60,000 nt of DNA from Acanthaster planci (taxonomy: Eukaryota; Echinodermata; Asteroidea; Valvatida; Acanthasteridae): NCBI RefSeq assembly GCF_001949145.1, contig NW_019091364.1:1550516-1610515 (forward strand), given 5' to 3'. Shown piece by piece: positions 10,640 through 22,006 of the stretch. Positions within the stretch are counted from its first letter, which is position 1. Every line of letters starts with the position of its first letter. Made by a program: the position numbers and the translations under genes. The notes beneath the pieces are model-generated. The model was not told the DNA's origin. It was given only the letters and a program-made list of their open reading frames with translations, and made no database searches.

Positions 10640-10757
10640 CTCAAAAAAGCAAGGTCATTCGGGAATACGGCAGACCTCGCACCCACGTCCGAATGACCTC
10701 AGACGCGTTTCATTTGGGGCATGCGCTATTGTAATACCAGACTGGCTCAGTGCTGTT
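10640..10757 (+). repeat. Dispersed repeat family 2 (GGTCATTCGG), copy 1
   Basis: It shares AAGGTCATTCGGGAA, CCGAATGACC, GGCATGCGCT and ACTGGCTCAG in the same order with 21710-21857 and 49434-49600. The opening GGTCATTCGG and the central CCGAATGACC are inverted, so the left half can form a hairpin. Copies diverge in the spacer, which indicates old insertions of a non-coding mobile element. Confidence 0.85.
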
Positions 10758-11476
10758 CGACGGTTTGCCACATCCAAATGCAAAACCTTTCCGAGACAAC
10801 CACTGGCTCTTTTTGCAGATGACCGTTAATGTCAGTTGTCGCTACAGACAGGGTTCTCATCAATCAATTTATCATTTTCTTTTCAGTTCCACCACTCAGC
10901 ATGTCAAATTGCTACTAGCAACCAAACGTTATTTCAGAATTACTATAAATGGAGAAAAATGTACTCGTACATGTACTTTTTGCCCAAATGAAGCGGAATT
11001 AAAGTACTCATAGATTACTTTGTAAAAACTATTATTGAAAGAAATTAGCGATGTCTCTTGATTAAAAAACAGTGACAAAAAGTTGGGGTATTAGGTGAAC
11101 TTTAACGGCACCGTATAATAAATTTACAGTTACTTATTGGTCAAGTAACAATTAGTGATACTATCACTCTCTTGGAGTTTTATGTTTTGGAAATTTTTCT
11201 GTGAAAATGGGCCCTTTTGTCGAAGTGGATAACAAATGCCAAGCGTTTCACACTTGTGCATCAAGTTTGCCTTTTTATTGCATTCCGTATTCGAGCCTCG
11301 AGCAAGCAGCAACAGTGAACATCTCCCGTTCTGCAAGGCCTTGACAAGTTATCCCTCTAGGCCTTGGGGGTATGCATGCTGTTTGCTGTCGATAGGTCCA
11401 CTGAGATGCCGGCACGGGTAATGCACGTCTGATGTTAAGCCAGTCTCGCGCACCGCGAACTAAGACTTTCCTTACC

Positions 11477-11651
11477 TGGTCACGAACGCTGTATCGGGCG
11501 CCGGCGGCTTGTCAAATAAACTCCATGCCCCGCCGCCTCTGACACGTTGCGCACGCCTGTCATTCAAAAAAGGCGTGGGGTTTATACCGTTGGCGCCAAA
11601 AGTACTTTCAGGTTTAGACTGTAGCCGAATTCGTAGCCGGGGGACGTTTCA
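11477..11651 (-). CDS. Weak exon-like ORF ending at a consensus donor
   Basis: A minus-strand open stretch of about 58 codons ends exactly at GACCAG/GTAAGG, a near-consensus 5' splice site. No convincing acceptor or start codon defines its other end. The peptide (ending SLFDKPPAPDTAFVTR) is unrecognised. It would end in phase 2, which does not fit the downstream GPCR exon at 9601-9702 (needs phase 1), so it is probably not a part of that transcript. It may be chance or a 5' exon of something else. Confidence 0.12.
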
Positions 11652-12156
11652 ACCTGCGCGCAAACTCGGCGACTGTCAATTGAGCTGCTGTTGGTTTCCG
11701 ACTATCAACGCACCGGCGTGATACAAATACGCCTCTGACCGAACACGAGGTCCGTAGGGGCACATAATTAGACCAATTCCACTCCATCAATTAACGTGGC
11801 AAGCATCAGTGACCTAATTATGAACTCGTTTGAACTAAGTACTGGCAGCGGGGTCCCTCTTGGGGCATACCTCGGCCTTTGATGTATGCTCTGCGCCGGA
11901 TATTTTCGCTGTTACGCCGCGTGGTAACAAAAACCTTGCATAGCTGGACCTCAAATCTGAGAACTCTCGGATTGAATTAACTCGTGCATTATTCATCTGA
12001 AAATACGATAGACAGATTAAACCCCATGATTTGTACTGTCCCTTCACTTTTGTAGAATTCTGAAGAGAGGGTAAAGGATTTCTTTTAATTCAAAAGCCAA
12101 ATAAAGAAAAGAAACAAAAACGCAGAACCCATAAACACAAGGAGTATAAAACGACT

Positions 12157-12191
<35 letters not shown>

Positions 12192-12192
12192 G
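12157..12192. repeat. (ACAG)n microsatellite
   Basis: Nine uninterrupted ACAG units. A plain simple repeat in probable intronic DNA. Confidence 0.97.
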
Positions 12193-13520
12193 GAACATGC
12201 AACAAGTAACTTCATTTCAGACGTATAATTGCGAGAAGTCACGAGTAGTTGTTGTTAATTTGTGTATTTTTCTGTAGTTATGTGGGAGGGGGTCTAAGGA
12301 GCCATACCAACCAGTAGCGGCACCAGACAATGAAAGTTGAAAGGAGGTAAGTAAGCAAAAGGAAATCATTTCCCGGGGACCATATGGTCAAATCACTGGC
12401 CGTGTGTAAAAATCGAAAAGCGGGGTGGCAGTGGTGGTTTCGGAAATTGTTTCCTCCCCACGGCGCTGTTGAGTACGCCCACATACATGCATTTAAGCAC
12501 AATGATGGGGCCAGAAACCAAATTGTCCGGGGGGGATTTGTTCTCAGGAGCCGAAAAATATTGGGATTTTTTTAAAATGTAACCTTGTATGGCCTTTTGA
12601 GGGGCGGGGCTATATTCTGGGAGCTTTTTACAAGCTGTGGAGAGAAGGGGAATGAAATACACCAAATAAATCACCTTTCTCTAATTTACAAAACACCTTT
12701 TTTTGGGGGGGGGCTTGGGCGGGGGCTGCCGCACTTATACATTGTAGGTCCATATTTAATACGCAAACACCGGTGCAGTCTGGTTATATACGCATTTCAT
12801 ACGGTTTCCAGTTGTGAACATGCATTCAATATACAGAGAAATATTGACCTCGAGTCTCTTCTTCTTTTACGATATTCCTCTCCCTTTTGTCTCTTCTGCC
12901 GGATTTTTTTGGGGGGTGGGGGCAAACTGGAGGTAGAGGTAAGGGGTCTAATAATCCCCCAGCCACCCAGCGCGGCTAATGATGCCAACCACGTTTTATA
13001 AATCAAGCCCTCAAATTGTACATTAAATGTGAGGGTATCAATAACCTTAATTCTAATAGGCCTAGAGTGACGTGTCAGTCAAGAGGTCGGCGAACATATC
13101 CATATAAACAGTCTGGTATATATATATTCCTTGGTCAATAAATGCTATTTCAAGTCTGTTTTAATAAGAGACAAACCACGATACAATTGTGTTGACTGCT
13201 TCTTAACTGCCCTAGGCTCTTCGGGGTAAAATACTTTTATATTTTGGTTCGTTCACGCACAGGACACAAAGCACCGAAGGAAAATATGGGCCTAACACAA
13301 AACAGGATGAAGGGAGGTTTTTAAAAGGGGATGACACAGGATACTGCTCATCCTGAGACGAATATTAAAAATGATCACTCTGGCATTGTGCTGGTCATTG
13401 TTCGCTCGTCTTTGTTGCCGGGAACAAAAAGAAGTACATTCTGAGAACAGCATTATCTGTGCCGTTGTTGTTGGGAGGGGGGACATCCCGAGTCTTGCGG
13501 CGCGTATCGGCCCGTTATCA

Positions 13521-13725
13521 CTGTAAAAAAGTTGGTCAATTTGGGGTTGATATTTTGCCCGATGTTGGTAGAAATATCACCTAAGCAACCTTTGGGCAAA
13601 TTCTTCCTAATCTTTGGTCCATGTTTGACCAGCAGTGACGGGACAGTTGACCAACAATGTGGTAGCTTTACCCAAGGTTGGGCACATAACAGATGCCCAT
13701 CACTGTTTGACCAACGTGTTTCATG
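13521..13725. repeat. Inverted-repeat element with GTTGGTCAA/TTGACCAAC words
   Basis: GTTGGTCAA at about 13531 is mirrored by TTTGACCAGC (about 13625), GTTGACCAAC (about 13646) and TTTGACCAAC (about 13706). CACTGTAAAAAA at the left and a Phe/Lys-free GC-balanced interior suggest a decayed MITE. The arms are imperfect and the ends uncertain. Confidence 0.5.
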
Positions 13726-14716
13726 AGACCCTGTCTGCCCGTCACCGACTCCCCGCCTCTTCCTCCCTCCAGCAAATTAAATAAACCAATCCACCGATGA
13801 CGTGAATGCGTCTTTATAATCCCCAACGCTTGACGGAAAAAGAGGGGAAAAGGATTGCTGAATTTGTCACAAAGTGAAGGGGAAAAAAATGGTTTGCGTT
13901 GATCCTACGGCTACCAGAATTGAAATGCACGTGTACACTTTTCACATGCATGGAACGATATGTAACTCGAGATTCCTGTTGACAGGCAGTGAAATAAATT
14001 GATTGGAATTATTTTTAAGAGTGGGGGAAGACGAGCGAGCCAAAGCGGAGAGGAAAATTTTACAATGTCAACACCGTGTACTTTGTTCAGCACAAGGGCC
14101 GTATAGCTTTTGCGAACAACTGCAGCAAGTCGAACTTGAATAAAGACACTTCTTAAAGGACGAAATAACAACGAGCACAGGATATAAAAGCGAACAATAA
14201 CACAAACACGGCGCAGAAATAATAATGCTTCATGACGGAATAAAAAACACTTTGTGAAGAATATTTGATTTTTCACCAAGCTGAAGTTGAGACCATGTGT
14301 GCCTCTGATTTTCACACTTTTTTCAATTGAATAACAGACAAAAGGAAGATCCTCTAGATAATTTAATGATCTTTATTCGACTAAAATTGGCTCCAATTTG
14401 GGTCTCTTTCCTTGACAGAAAAAACAGCAAATTTTGCAGCGTACTTGAAAATATAAATACCACTTGTTTTCATTTAGCAATTTACGAATCTATGTTAGCA
14501 GAACGGACCGATATTGACCAGTGTAGGTTCCAGTGTATCAGCGCCAATATAGCACCGCGGTGATTTCATTGTATACGTTACAGCGTTAGTGGCATATTCC
14601 CACGAGTGCGAGCATGCCTTCTGTGCTGATACATAAATCAAGTCAAGTTTCAAACCAACTTTGACGAGACAAGAAAAGGGGATATAGCTTGCCTGTTTGA
14701 CGAAGCTCCGATGTAC

Positions 14717-14941
14717 GCTCTCTGTAGGTGAGATCACAAAAATAGTTTTCGAAGCTAAAATTCGCCATATCAAAGAGGCCGTCGAAGGAGCCCAGTCCCC
14801 CGACTAGCGAGTCGCTCGGGCCAGTGACGTTCTCCGAACCCGGGCTCACCTCCTCGGTACCGTAGATCGTGGCGAACTCCGTGTATTCCGTGGTCGCTAC
14901 TGAGGGGGTCGTGGCAGCATCATTCCGTGGTGGCAGGGGCA
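14717..14941 (-). CDS. Candidate extracellular N-terminal exon of the GPCR
   Basis: A strong acceptor (TCTCTTATTAGGCAG preceded by a pyrimidine tract) opens a frame of 74 codons, rich in Thr, Ser, Glu and Gly, reading VPLPPRNDAATTPSVATT, then two sequons (NVT, NFS), then FENYFCDLTYRER. This composition suits the flexible N-terminus of a receptor. The single Cys could be HRM cysteine 1, although its spacing to the next exon's FCN (11 residues) is shorter than the 14-16 of CRHR1 and CALCRL. Three donors are possible: GTACAT at 14711-14716 (phase 1, fits the next exon), GTTGGT at 14654-14659 (phase 1, longer exon to 14660), and the strongest-looking GTGAGC at 14844-14849 (phase 0, would need an unseen exon). 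Membership in the GPCR gene is inference. Confidence 0.5.
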
Positions 14942-16417
14942 CTGCCTAATAAGAGACGAGGAAACGAAGAAAACTTGAGATAGAGAGAGAGAAAAGTGAA
15001 GACGCTGGCTGGTCTACGGACTGTCCGCATATCCCGCTGAGACATTAAATCCGAGCTGTAAGCAACCGCACATTTGAAAGAGGCCCGTGCCTCAACCTGT
15101 CACCCAGATAAAAACCAATTTCGTCCAAAAACGTCGCCCGCCCGCTCCGCGCGCTTTATAGAGGATCACGATGACTTAGCTACGGATGATCTAGAACTTT
15201 CCCGCTCGACTCAGATCAATACGTCCAGCGCCTTAAGAGATATATATAGACACATAGCCTCAGACGATCGCGATAACAATACAGAAAAACCAACCGAGAA
15301 AAAGGAGAAGGACCCCGTCCTGTTCAAATTTGAAGAACTCTCTTGAGTGAAATTCTCTCGCTGGGCTGGCACCGCTACTGAGACCAAATTAAACTCGTCA
15401 TGCAGATGACGGGAACAACCAAATGTGGAATGTGTTAGTATACACCGTCTAGAGACAGCGCGTATAGGGTTACTTTTTTTTCTCAAGTGCAAAGAGTTTG
15501 GCAGGTCGGACGCGTGTACCGGGAGAAAAAGAAAACGCGCGAAAGAACAGCGCTGAAGTAGAGGGGTCCCTGCAGGGTGCGTCAAAATGAATTCCGGGGA
15601 CGGCTTGTTCCGTCGCCGTCAAGTGGGTTGCTGCACTCGGCAATTTGAAGTGGGCCCTTCGAAAATGTATACACTGAGTAAATTGTCGGACATACGAGGT
15701 GCACAGTTTACTCGCGGATAGAGACAGGCATATATATCATTATGAATCGCGGGCTGGTATTTGTCGGGTGGAGGCGAGCTCTGGGGAGGTGACAGTGCTG
15801 ACTGTACGTGCGGCCAAATTCAATACTGCGCAGCGAGGCATAACAGCCTCAAGGCTTCGGGGTATGCCCTGGGGACGTGGTTGAGAGAGAAGCTGGCGGG
15901 GCATTTCTGTTTGGCATTATCACCTTTCTCTACATTAGGAACGCTTTCTCGTTTAATTGGCATAGACTATCAGCCTTTGTGAGCCTGATGTTTTTCTGAC
16001 TTGTTCAAATTTTAAAGGGGTGACTTGTATTTAAGGCATTATCTGCCTATTTTCACGATTTTGCGGTTGCTCCGGAATGCGTTTCCCATGCTCTGTCAAT
16101 TTGCTCAAAGGTGGCTCTCCATATGTACGTTTTTGGGGGTGCGTTGCGCATACGTTCATGCGTTTCACTTTCACGAACGCAAAAATCGACTCCATTAACA
16201 TAGCACACGTGTGCACAGCGTTTTGCCGTCAAAACCGGTCCCGGGAGCAATTTTGACGGATACGCAACGCTTCGCGCAAGTGTTGACGCGCATGTGGAAA
16301 GTCGCCTTACCTCGAGGCAAAACTAACGCAACTTAATGGGAGCCCGCTTCTAACATCACACACACACACGCTATTAAAGTTTGACCGGCATTAGGTACTT
16401 GCTAAGCAGGTGCTCAG
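14942..16417. other. Non-coding stretch, probable intron
   Basis: A polypyrimidine tract on the minus strand adjoins the exon at 14941. The 90-codon plus frame at 15074-15346 ending DPVLFKFEELS is charged and unrecognised, without splice support. The word TATACACTGAGTA, also found at 19501 and 26679, occurs at 15668-15680. Confidence 0.4.
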
Positions 16418-16533
16418 GCCGTGTCCGACTCACTTGGCTGCGGCTTGCGGCACGAGTCTACGGTAGTGGCTGTACCTAGTTCCCATAGAGGTGTGTGTAA
16501 TTTCAAGCTGCGGCCAAGTGATACGGACACGGA
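16418..16533. repeat. Foldback element with 30-bp arms
   Basis: Arms 16418-16447 and 16504-16533 are reverse complements with few mismatches (outer GCCGTGTCCG, inner GCGGCTTG with complement CAAGCTGCGG). A 56-bp loop separates them. MITE-like, single copy here. Confidence 0.75.
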
Positions 16534-17515
16534 TTTAGCTAACGTTACTGAGCTCGGCAGCCTCGTGATCTATCACGAAGGGTTCACGTCAAATCAGAAA
16601 ATTCAAAGCAAGATCATCAAAAATTAAAAAACAAACAAACAAAACCCACGATATCATTTCAGAAGCTGCAACTCCGCAAAGAGAAGGTGAATTCAGCACC
16701 AAAGTGACAGCGGTTGCCAAAGCAATGTGGTATTAAAAACAGACGCCATTTTCCTTGGTGTTTTGTGATAACGGTCAAATAGTTACGCTTTGTAAAAAAG
16801 CTCGAGAAACATTTGAGAAATACCTACCGACATTACTGGATAAAATAACCACAGTTTGGGGTTAATTCCGGCCAAAATGAACAAACTCGTTGAAATGGAT
16901 ATTTTTTTGAACATACAGATGACCTAGGACACGCGAATATAAAGCAGTGCTCTACCTAGAATTTGGTTCTAGCAACTTGGTCAAAATGACCTCATCTAAT
17001 TAAGGTTTTGAATGAGCTTATATGTCTAGCTTTTCTACGTATGCATCGTCAGCTTCTTGAGGAAATTGTGGCCCGTGGAGTGTGGCTCTACGATGAAAAT
17101 GGCCGCTGCAATTTTTCACTGTCAAAAAACTACCATATTAGTGTCTCTGAAGGAGAATCAGCGAGTATATCTTGCACAGGGCGGAACGCTCGAACGTAAA
17201 ATGGGAAAGTCACCGACTCAGCATCCAATTACAGGAAATCGGACACTCTAGTCAGATTTTTAGTTGATGGACCATGAATACTGCCTCGCACTTTCACATT
17301 ATCTGTATTCAGGCGTTATAATTGCAATTTCTTGATCGAGGTCTCGATAATGAGAGCCCGTTCAGTTCACAAATCTGCGCGATAATGCATAGTCGGTGAG
17401 AACAGAAGGGCGCGCGTGATGTGATACGACTAACACCCCCCCCCCAAAAAAAACTTAAGACACTCTTTCACCGGTCACCCGATCCTTGCAGATAGCCTTT
17501 TCATCAGAGACTTAC

Positions 17516-17588
17516 AATAGCAGGAACCCTGATTAAGTGAATTGCTGATATTCTTGTAGCTTTCAATTTGTGGGACTAGAATTGAAGC
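17516..17588 (-). CDS. Candidate small exon upstream of the GPCR N-terminal exon
   Basis: A 73-nt minus-strand segment is bounded by acceptor CCCGGAACTTCTGCAG and donor GTAAGT and is open in one frame throughout. It encodes ASILVPQIESYKNISNSLNQ then GSCY plus one base. It has a sequon (NIS) and one Cys. It ends in phase 1, as required by the exon starting at 14941. Its own start is phase 0. No homology is recognised. Chance occurrence of such a small open segment is not negligible, so it is a suggestion only. No signal-peptide exon was identified further upstream. Confidence 0.3.
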
Positions 17589-19387
17589 CTGCAGAAGTTC
17601 CGGGAGGTCTTTTGACCCTGCTGTCGGCACGGTGTTGGATGGCTAATTATTTGCTACCGAAATGAAATTTAAGAGCAACCTGTGGACATCGGACAGCTAT
17701 CCAAATTAAACAGTGTGCTGTCTTCGAATAAACTCATCTCTATTGCCTATGACACCTGTACAAATAAAAGAGCAGTTTTTAAACAGTCGTCTGACAGTGA
17801 TACCAGGCTTTGCGAACGTAATGAGAAATGAAAGGTTTGGACTTCATAGAATCAGTTGCAAATGAATGAATATCTATCTAGATAAGATCAGAGAATCCAC
17901 TCAAAAAACCCGAACTGCGATCGGCTGACGAGAAAAAAGCTTTGCCCCAACGCGAAAGGTGTCGAGCTCGCCAGGCTCTTGAACGTTGAGCGAGGGGAAA
18001 AAAATCAGACGAGACGTTCTGGCTCAAAAGCGCGCCAAAATGGATTTTAGGGTGCCTCGGACTGACGGAGGGAACGTGTCATGGTGACGGGCAATCCTGG
18101 CTGATTAGCCGGATTGAGGTGATCGAGTTTAAGCCTTCAGCGGCGATTTAAGTGTCTGGAGTCGATGCCGCTCACCCTGTGTATATCTGACCCGCGGGTG
18201 AGTCGGGAACCACGCCTTCTCATCGATCCAAATGCACCGAATTCCCCAGAAAGGTCGGAGGCTCAGACAGGCCACTTCATTTGACTCACTCCTCTCGTTA
18301 CAGTCGTTTTCCTCGGGGGTTTCGCAGAGATGGGAAAAATTCACAGAATTTATCTACAACAATTTAAAAAGAAAGCTCAAACGCTGTTATCAAATCCCAA
18401 ACAAAATGTTTTTACCTCGTCTCAAAGTCCATGGCATAATTATCTGGATGTGCAACAGAAATTGAGCGATTAGTTCCAAGAAGAACTGAATGCTAGACTT
18501 TTGCAAAAGTTTGGCAATTGGCAAATTTACAATCGAGGCAGCTTTGCACAGCTTAGCAGCAAAATATATACTCGACTTTACCTAAATTGATTGGACAGTG
18601 AAATGTTGTTACTTATAACTAATCAAATGATAACGCTTGAGCACTTCACTACGATTAGGCGAGTATTAGCCTTATTCCGAGAAACTTGTGATCAGGAAAA
18701 CCCTTCGTTTAACTGTTTCAACGGTTAAATCTAACATCCTAGTACTTATCATGCAGGCGTGCACTCCTCGCTGTTGCGAGATTGCCAATAGACAAAGATC
18801 TCCAAAGAAATGAGCAATATCAGTCGAAGCAGCATTCAGGGACAAGCGATGAATATATTCATCTTTGGATGGAGATGGAGAATGACCACCGCGCGCGAAT
18901 TTGTCAGGCAAAGAACAGGCCTTACTCCCCAAGAGAACCGGCGTAGATGTTGTTTTGGGTTACAAAGGAAGAGAAACCCCGGAAGACAGAACCAACTTGA
19001 TTGAATTCATCACCGAACTTTAATCTCTCTCCTTTTCAATTTGGCGCTTGATGGGGGGGGGTATGCCTCTGGTGTGCGTAATCTTATACCCAGCGATCTT
19101 CCAAACAGGCATATTGTTCATTCTGGGGCGAGGCTGTCCGTAGCATCCGACCCCAAGGCTCAAGCCGCTACAGATGTCTTGGAGCGCAATCGATAGAAAC
19201 CGCTGGGTTTCATGATAAAAAGGTGATACATGCACATAATTCTGCTTAATGTATTTTTCCCGCGTTTTTTCCCCGCCAACCTCTCTGTTTTAAATAAATT
19301 TTGTTTCCCTTAATAAATAAAGATCTTGATCAACATACACGTACCGTAATTGGATGATTTCTGCGGCATTGTCAACAGAACAAGCGT
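17589..19387. other. Non-coding stretch, nothing recognised
   Basis: No repeat with another copy in the window and no splice-bounded frame was seen. Frames are all under 90 codons and overlap on both strands. Confidence 0.45.
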
Positions 19388-19558
19388 TTGGTTTTTTCCC
19401 CTGCCCGACGTGTATTTTAACACTGTATACTCAGTGTATGCCCCCGAAGGGTTCGAGTCCCATCCGAGTATGTTTGTGGTTTTTTCACAAGCCTTCGAGG
19501 GTATACACTGAGTATACATTGTTAATATACACCTGAGGCAGGGCAAAAAAAAACCAAA
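19388..19558. repeat. Foldback element with CACTGAGTATAC arms
   Basis: Left arm (GGTTTTTTCCCCTGCC ... GTATACTCAGTGTAT ... CGAAGG) and right arm (its complement, ending GGCAGGGCAAAAAAAAACC) pair over more than 60 bp each. The central 40 bp contain GGGTTCGAGTCCC, which resembles a pol III B box by chance. The core word TATACACTGAGTA also occurs singly at 15668 and 26679, hinting at related solo ends. Confidence 0.8.
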
Positions 19559-20070
19559 ATTGATTTCCCCCCCGGCGCAAATCCATCTTTGAAAAGAATA
19601 AGCGCTTTCGTTCAGCAAGAGAGCATTCACGGTAAGCCATAAAATCAATTTCAATAATAAGACTAAGCTGTGTTTGTCTTTATATCCCCCCCAAAAAGAA
19701 AAATAAGTGGATATGACAGCATGCAAGGAAAAAAAAGATATGATGTACGCGTCTGGGGATATTTTGCAAATCTAATCTAGATCTTCGACAGGTAAGTTGA
19801 AGTGTTATGTGATGACTGCAACCGAATTCGCCCACGCGCTAAGCGCGCCCGCCATTTTGAAATGATTTTTCCTCGTTCCCAAACTACTCAACATAAACAC
19901 GACTGACGCTTTGGCATGTGAGCTTGGGGCATCTAAAAAAGAAACTCTAGCTAAGCGCCACAGTCATTTTCAAGTCGGCAACTGTCCCGCGATTTCACCA
20001 TTAATGAATCGCAGTCTCTTCCGATCTTTTTTCATAGTCCTTAACTCTTCCTGCATTCGTCTTTGCTTCA

Positions 20071-20439
20071 TAAGTCAACTAATTCCTGGCTTCCCTCACA
20101 TTCACCCTTGGGGTTGAACTTAAAGAAAAATATAAAAGACTTGTGATACCTATTGTTATGTGGCAATTCCTCGTTCGGGGTTCGTGCGTCAGATCTGACT
20201 CTGCAATCGGTGCAGGGAACAAAGGAGCAAAGTCGCTCTCCTTGGAAATCACTCCACGGCACTATACCAGGGGAATAAACAGCCCCTCCTGTTCCATGTT
20301 CAGCGGAAATGTTAAATCGGCAATTGGAGACAGTGTCCTCCACACAGGAGTGGGACAAGACCACAGCGCCACCCGGGGAGAATTTCAGCCCAATATGTGG
20401 GTCAAAGCCTAGCTCTTTGGTCAGAGCGAAGAAGGTCAA
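20071..20439 (-). CDS. Unrecognised Cys-containing ORF, possibly an exon
   Basis: A 123-codon minus-strand frame includes FDPHIGLKFSPGGAVVLSHS, a C-x(7)-C pair (SCVEDTVSNC) and a C-x(4)-C-x(2)-C cluster (LCSFVPCTDC). The spaced cysteines and one sequon (NIS) would suit an extracellular domain. No start context or convincing acceptor is seen. A GTGAGG at about 20092-20097 could be a donor. A plus-strand frame of 89 codons overlaps it fully, so coding on either strand is unproven. Confidence 0.15.
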
Positions 20440-20900
20440 CGATGTTGTTGCTGATGTCTACATACGAGTTTAGTGGGGCTTGTGGTAAAAAAAACCCCCA
20501 CAAACACAATGTTTTACAGCTTTTCCCGCCTTATTTGAAGCCACAATGTCTGACCTGTCTCCAGAGTTGGAAAGAAGTGGCTGATTCGTCTACCAACGAA
20601 GCCATGATATGCTACAAATGGCTATTAGCGAAGGGTTTGGGTGTTTTTTTTATAAAGCCTCAAGTTGAAGCAAAGTCGGGTTTAAGAGTGACATTGGCGC
20701 ACCGCCATTCACCAAAATAAATGTTTAGACAATGGTGCAACAACTACACGCATGTGGAACAACGTGTAAAATCTCACCCTACGGTCACACCCATGCGAAG
20801 CTGTGATAGGGATACGTTGACGTATATCTCCTGTTTACCGCACAAGTTAAATGTCGTCCGGACGAGTTACAAGTCATGCGTACGAGAAATAGACGTTATA

Positions 20901-20986
20901 CGTACGAGTTATGATTCATAACTCGTGCGTAAAACACGGAAGTCGTGCGACTTATACCTCGTGCGTAAAAAGGTCTTACGCACGAG
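20901..20986. repeat. Two adjacent short palindromes of CGTACGAGTTA/CTCGTGCGTAA
   Basis: Positions 20901-20914 and 20916-20929 form a near-perfect palindrome (CGTACGAGTTATGA and its complement, one mismatch, 1-nt centre). Positions 20958-20968 and 20976-20986 form a perfect 11-bp inverted repeat (CTCGTGCGTAA and TTACGCACGAG) with a 7-nt loop. Related words (GTACGAG, GACGAGTTAC, CTCGTGCG) recur from 20860 onward, so the block looks like an array of one degenerate, alternately oriented motif. Confidence 0.8.
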
Positions 20987-21176
20987 TTCGCTCAAGGAAA
21001 AGGGATTTTTTTTGTTTCTCGCGTCCCAGTACTTTTGAAAGCAGCTCTGATCATTTTCGGCAAATGGCAAGGGAAATTTCTCAATCGAATCCGACAGTGC
21101 ACGTTAGGACTGGATCAGGCATCTAAAAACACACGTTCCATCTGCACGATACAAGAAACAAAGCCGAGGGAGGAAA

Positions 21177-21244
21177 TGCGCATGCGCGCAATTCAGGCCT
21201 TACTTTTTCCGTGTGATACTTTTCTGCACAAGTGCGCATGCGCG
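21177..21244. promoter_or_regulatory. Pair of NRF-1-type palindromes TGCGCATGCGCG
   Basis: TGCGCATGCGCG occurs at 21177-21188 and again at 21233-21244. This matches the palindromic NRF-1 consensus YGCGCAYGCGCR, known as a core-promoter element of many metazoan housekeeping genes. An inverted CCAAT (ATTGG) follows at 21248-21252. Two copies 56 bp apart plus CCAAT make a promoter plausible, but no first exon can be assigned to it. Confidence 0.4.
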
Positions 21245-21709
21245 ACTATTGGGGACCAAACGCGTAAGGTGCGACGGTGAGGGAGTGCAGGGTGTTCGCA
21301 GCTCAAATTATGCCTCTGAACCAGTTCAAAACCTTTCAACACAGTCTTCACGGCCGGTGAGCAAATACAAAGGCCCCCCTACTATTTTAAAAGTGTTCAA
21401 GTAGCCGTGACCTTTCCGAGTGGCATAGTAGCCGGTGATGGCATAATGCCGTCAACATCGTTACAGCGGTGGCTTTATTCATCAGCGGTCCAGCTCAATT
21501 CAATCACTACTCCATGTGTAGCACTTCTCTACCGCTAGGCTGTTGTCTAGGCCTAAATTCCAACTGCAACATTTTCAGAGGGAGCCAGGAACACGAAAAC
21601 AGAAGTGTTCAAAACAGCCACATGTACCCAATCAACTTCTAAAGAGTGTTTCGTCTCCTCAGTTGACACAGTCGGAACTTTCCCACAGGTATTCACCGTT
21701 CGTTCTCCC

Positions 21710-21857
21710 TTCAAAAAGGAAAGGTCATTCGGGAACAAAGCAAGCGCGCAAGTTCGAGCAGGGAGGCGCTGATTGGGCAGACATCGGACGCGCGTCAGAA
21801 TGACCTCTTACGCGCTTCATTTTGGGCATGCCCTGCTGGAACCCCGAACTGGCTCAG
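21710..21857 (+). repeat. Dispersed repeat family 2, copy 2
   Basis: It shares TTCAAAAAGGAAAGGTCATT, CAGAATGACC, TTACGCGCTTCATT, GGGCATGCCCTGCTGGAA and AACTGGCTCAG with the copies at 10640 and 49434. The spacer is longer than in copy 1. Confidence 0.85.
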
Positions 21858-22006
21858 TAAACACACTATTTTTCTCAAGTCAACGTGTTGAGAAGCTAAA
21901 CGTTACAAGCGTTCATCATCAGCGTTCAATTGCTAAACACTGCCCATCCATATTCCACAAATGTTTACCAAAATCGCAAGAGAAGTGTCAAATTCATTTT
22001 TTTTAG

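Noticed and set aside
19426-19470. tRNA-like A box and B box (GGGTTCGAGTCCC)
   Set aside because: The segment is the loop of a foldback element, box spacing is too short and no cloverleaf can be drawn.
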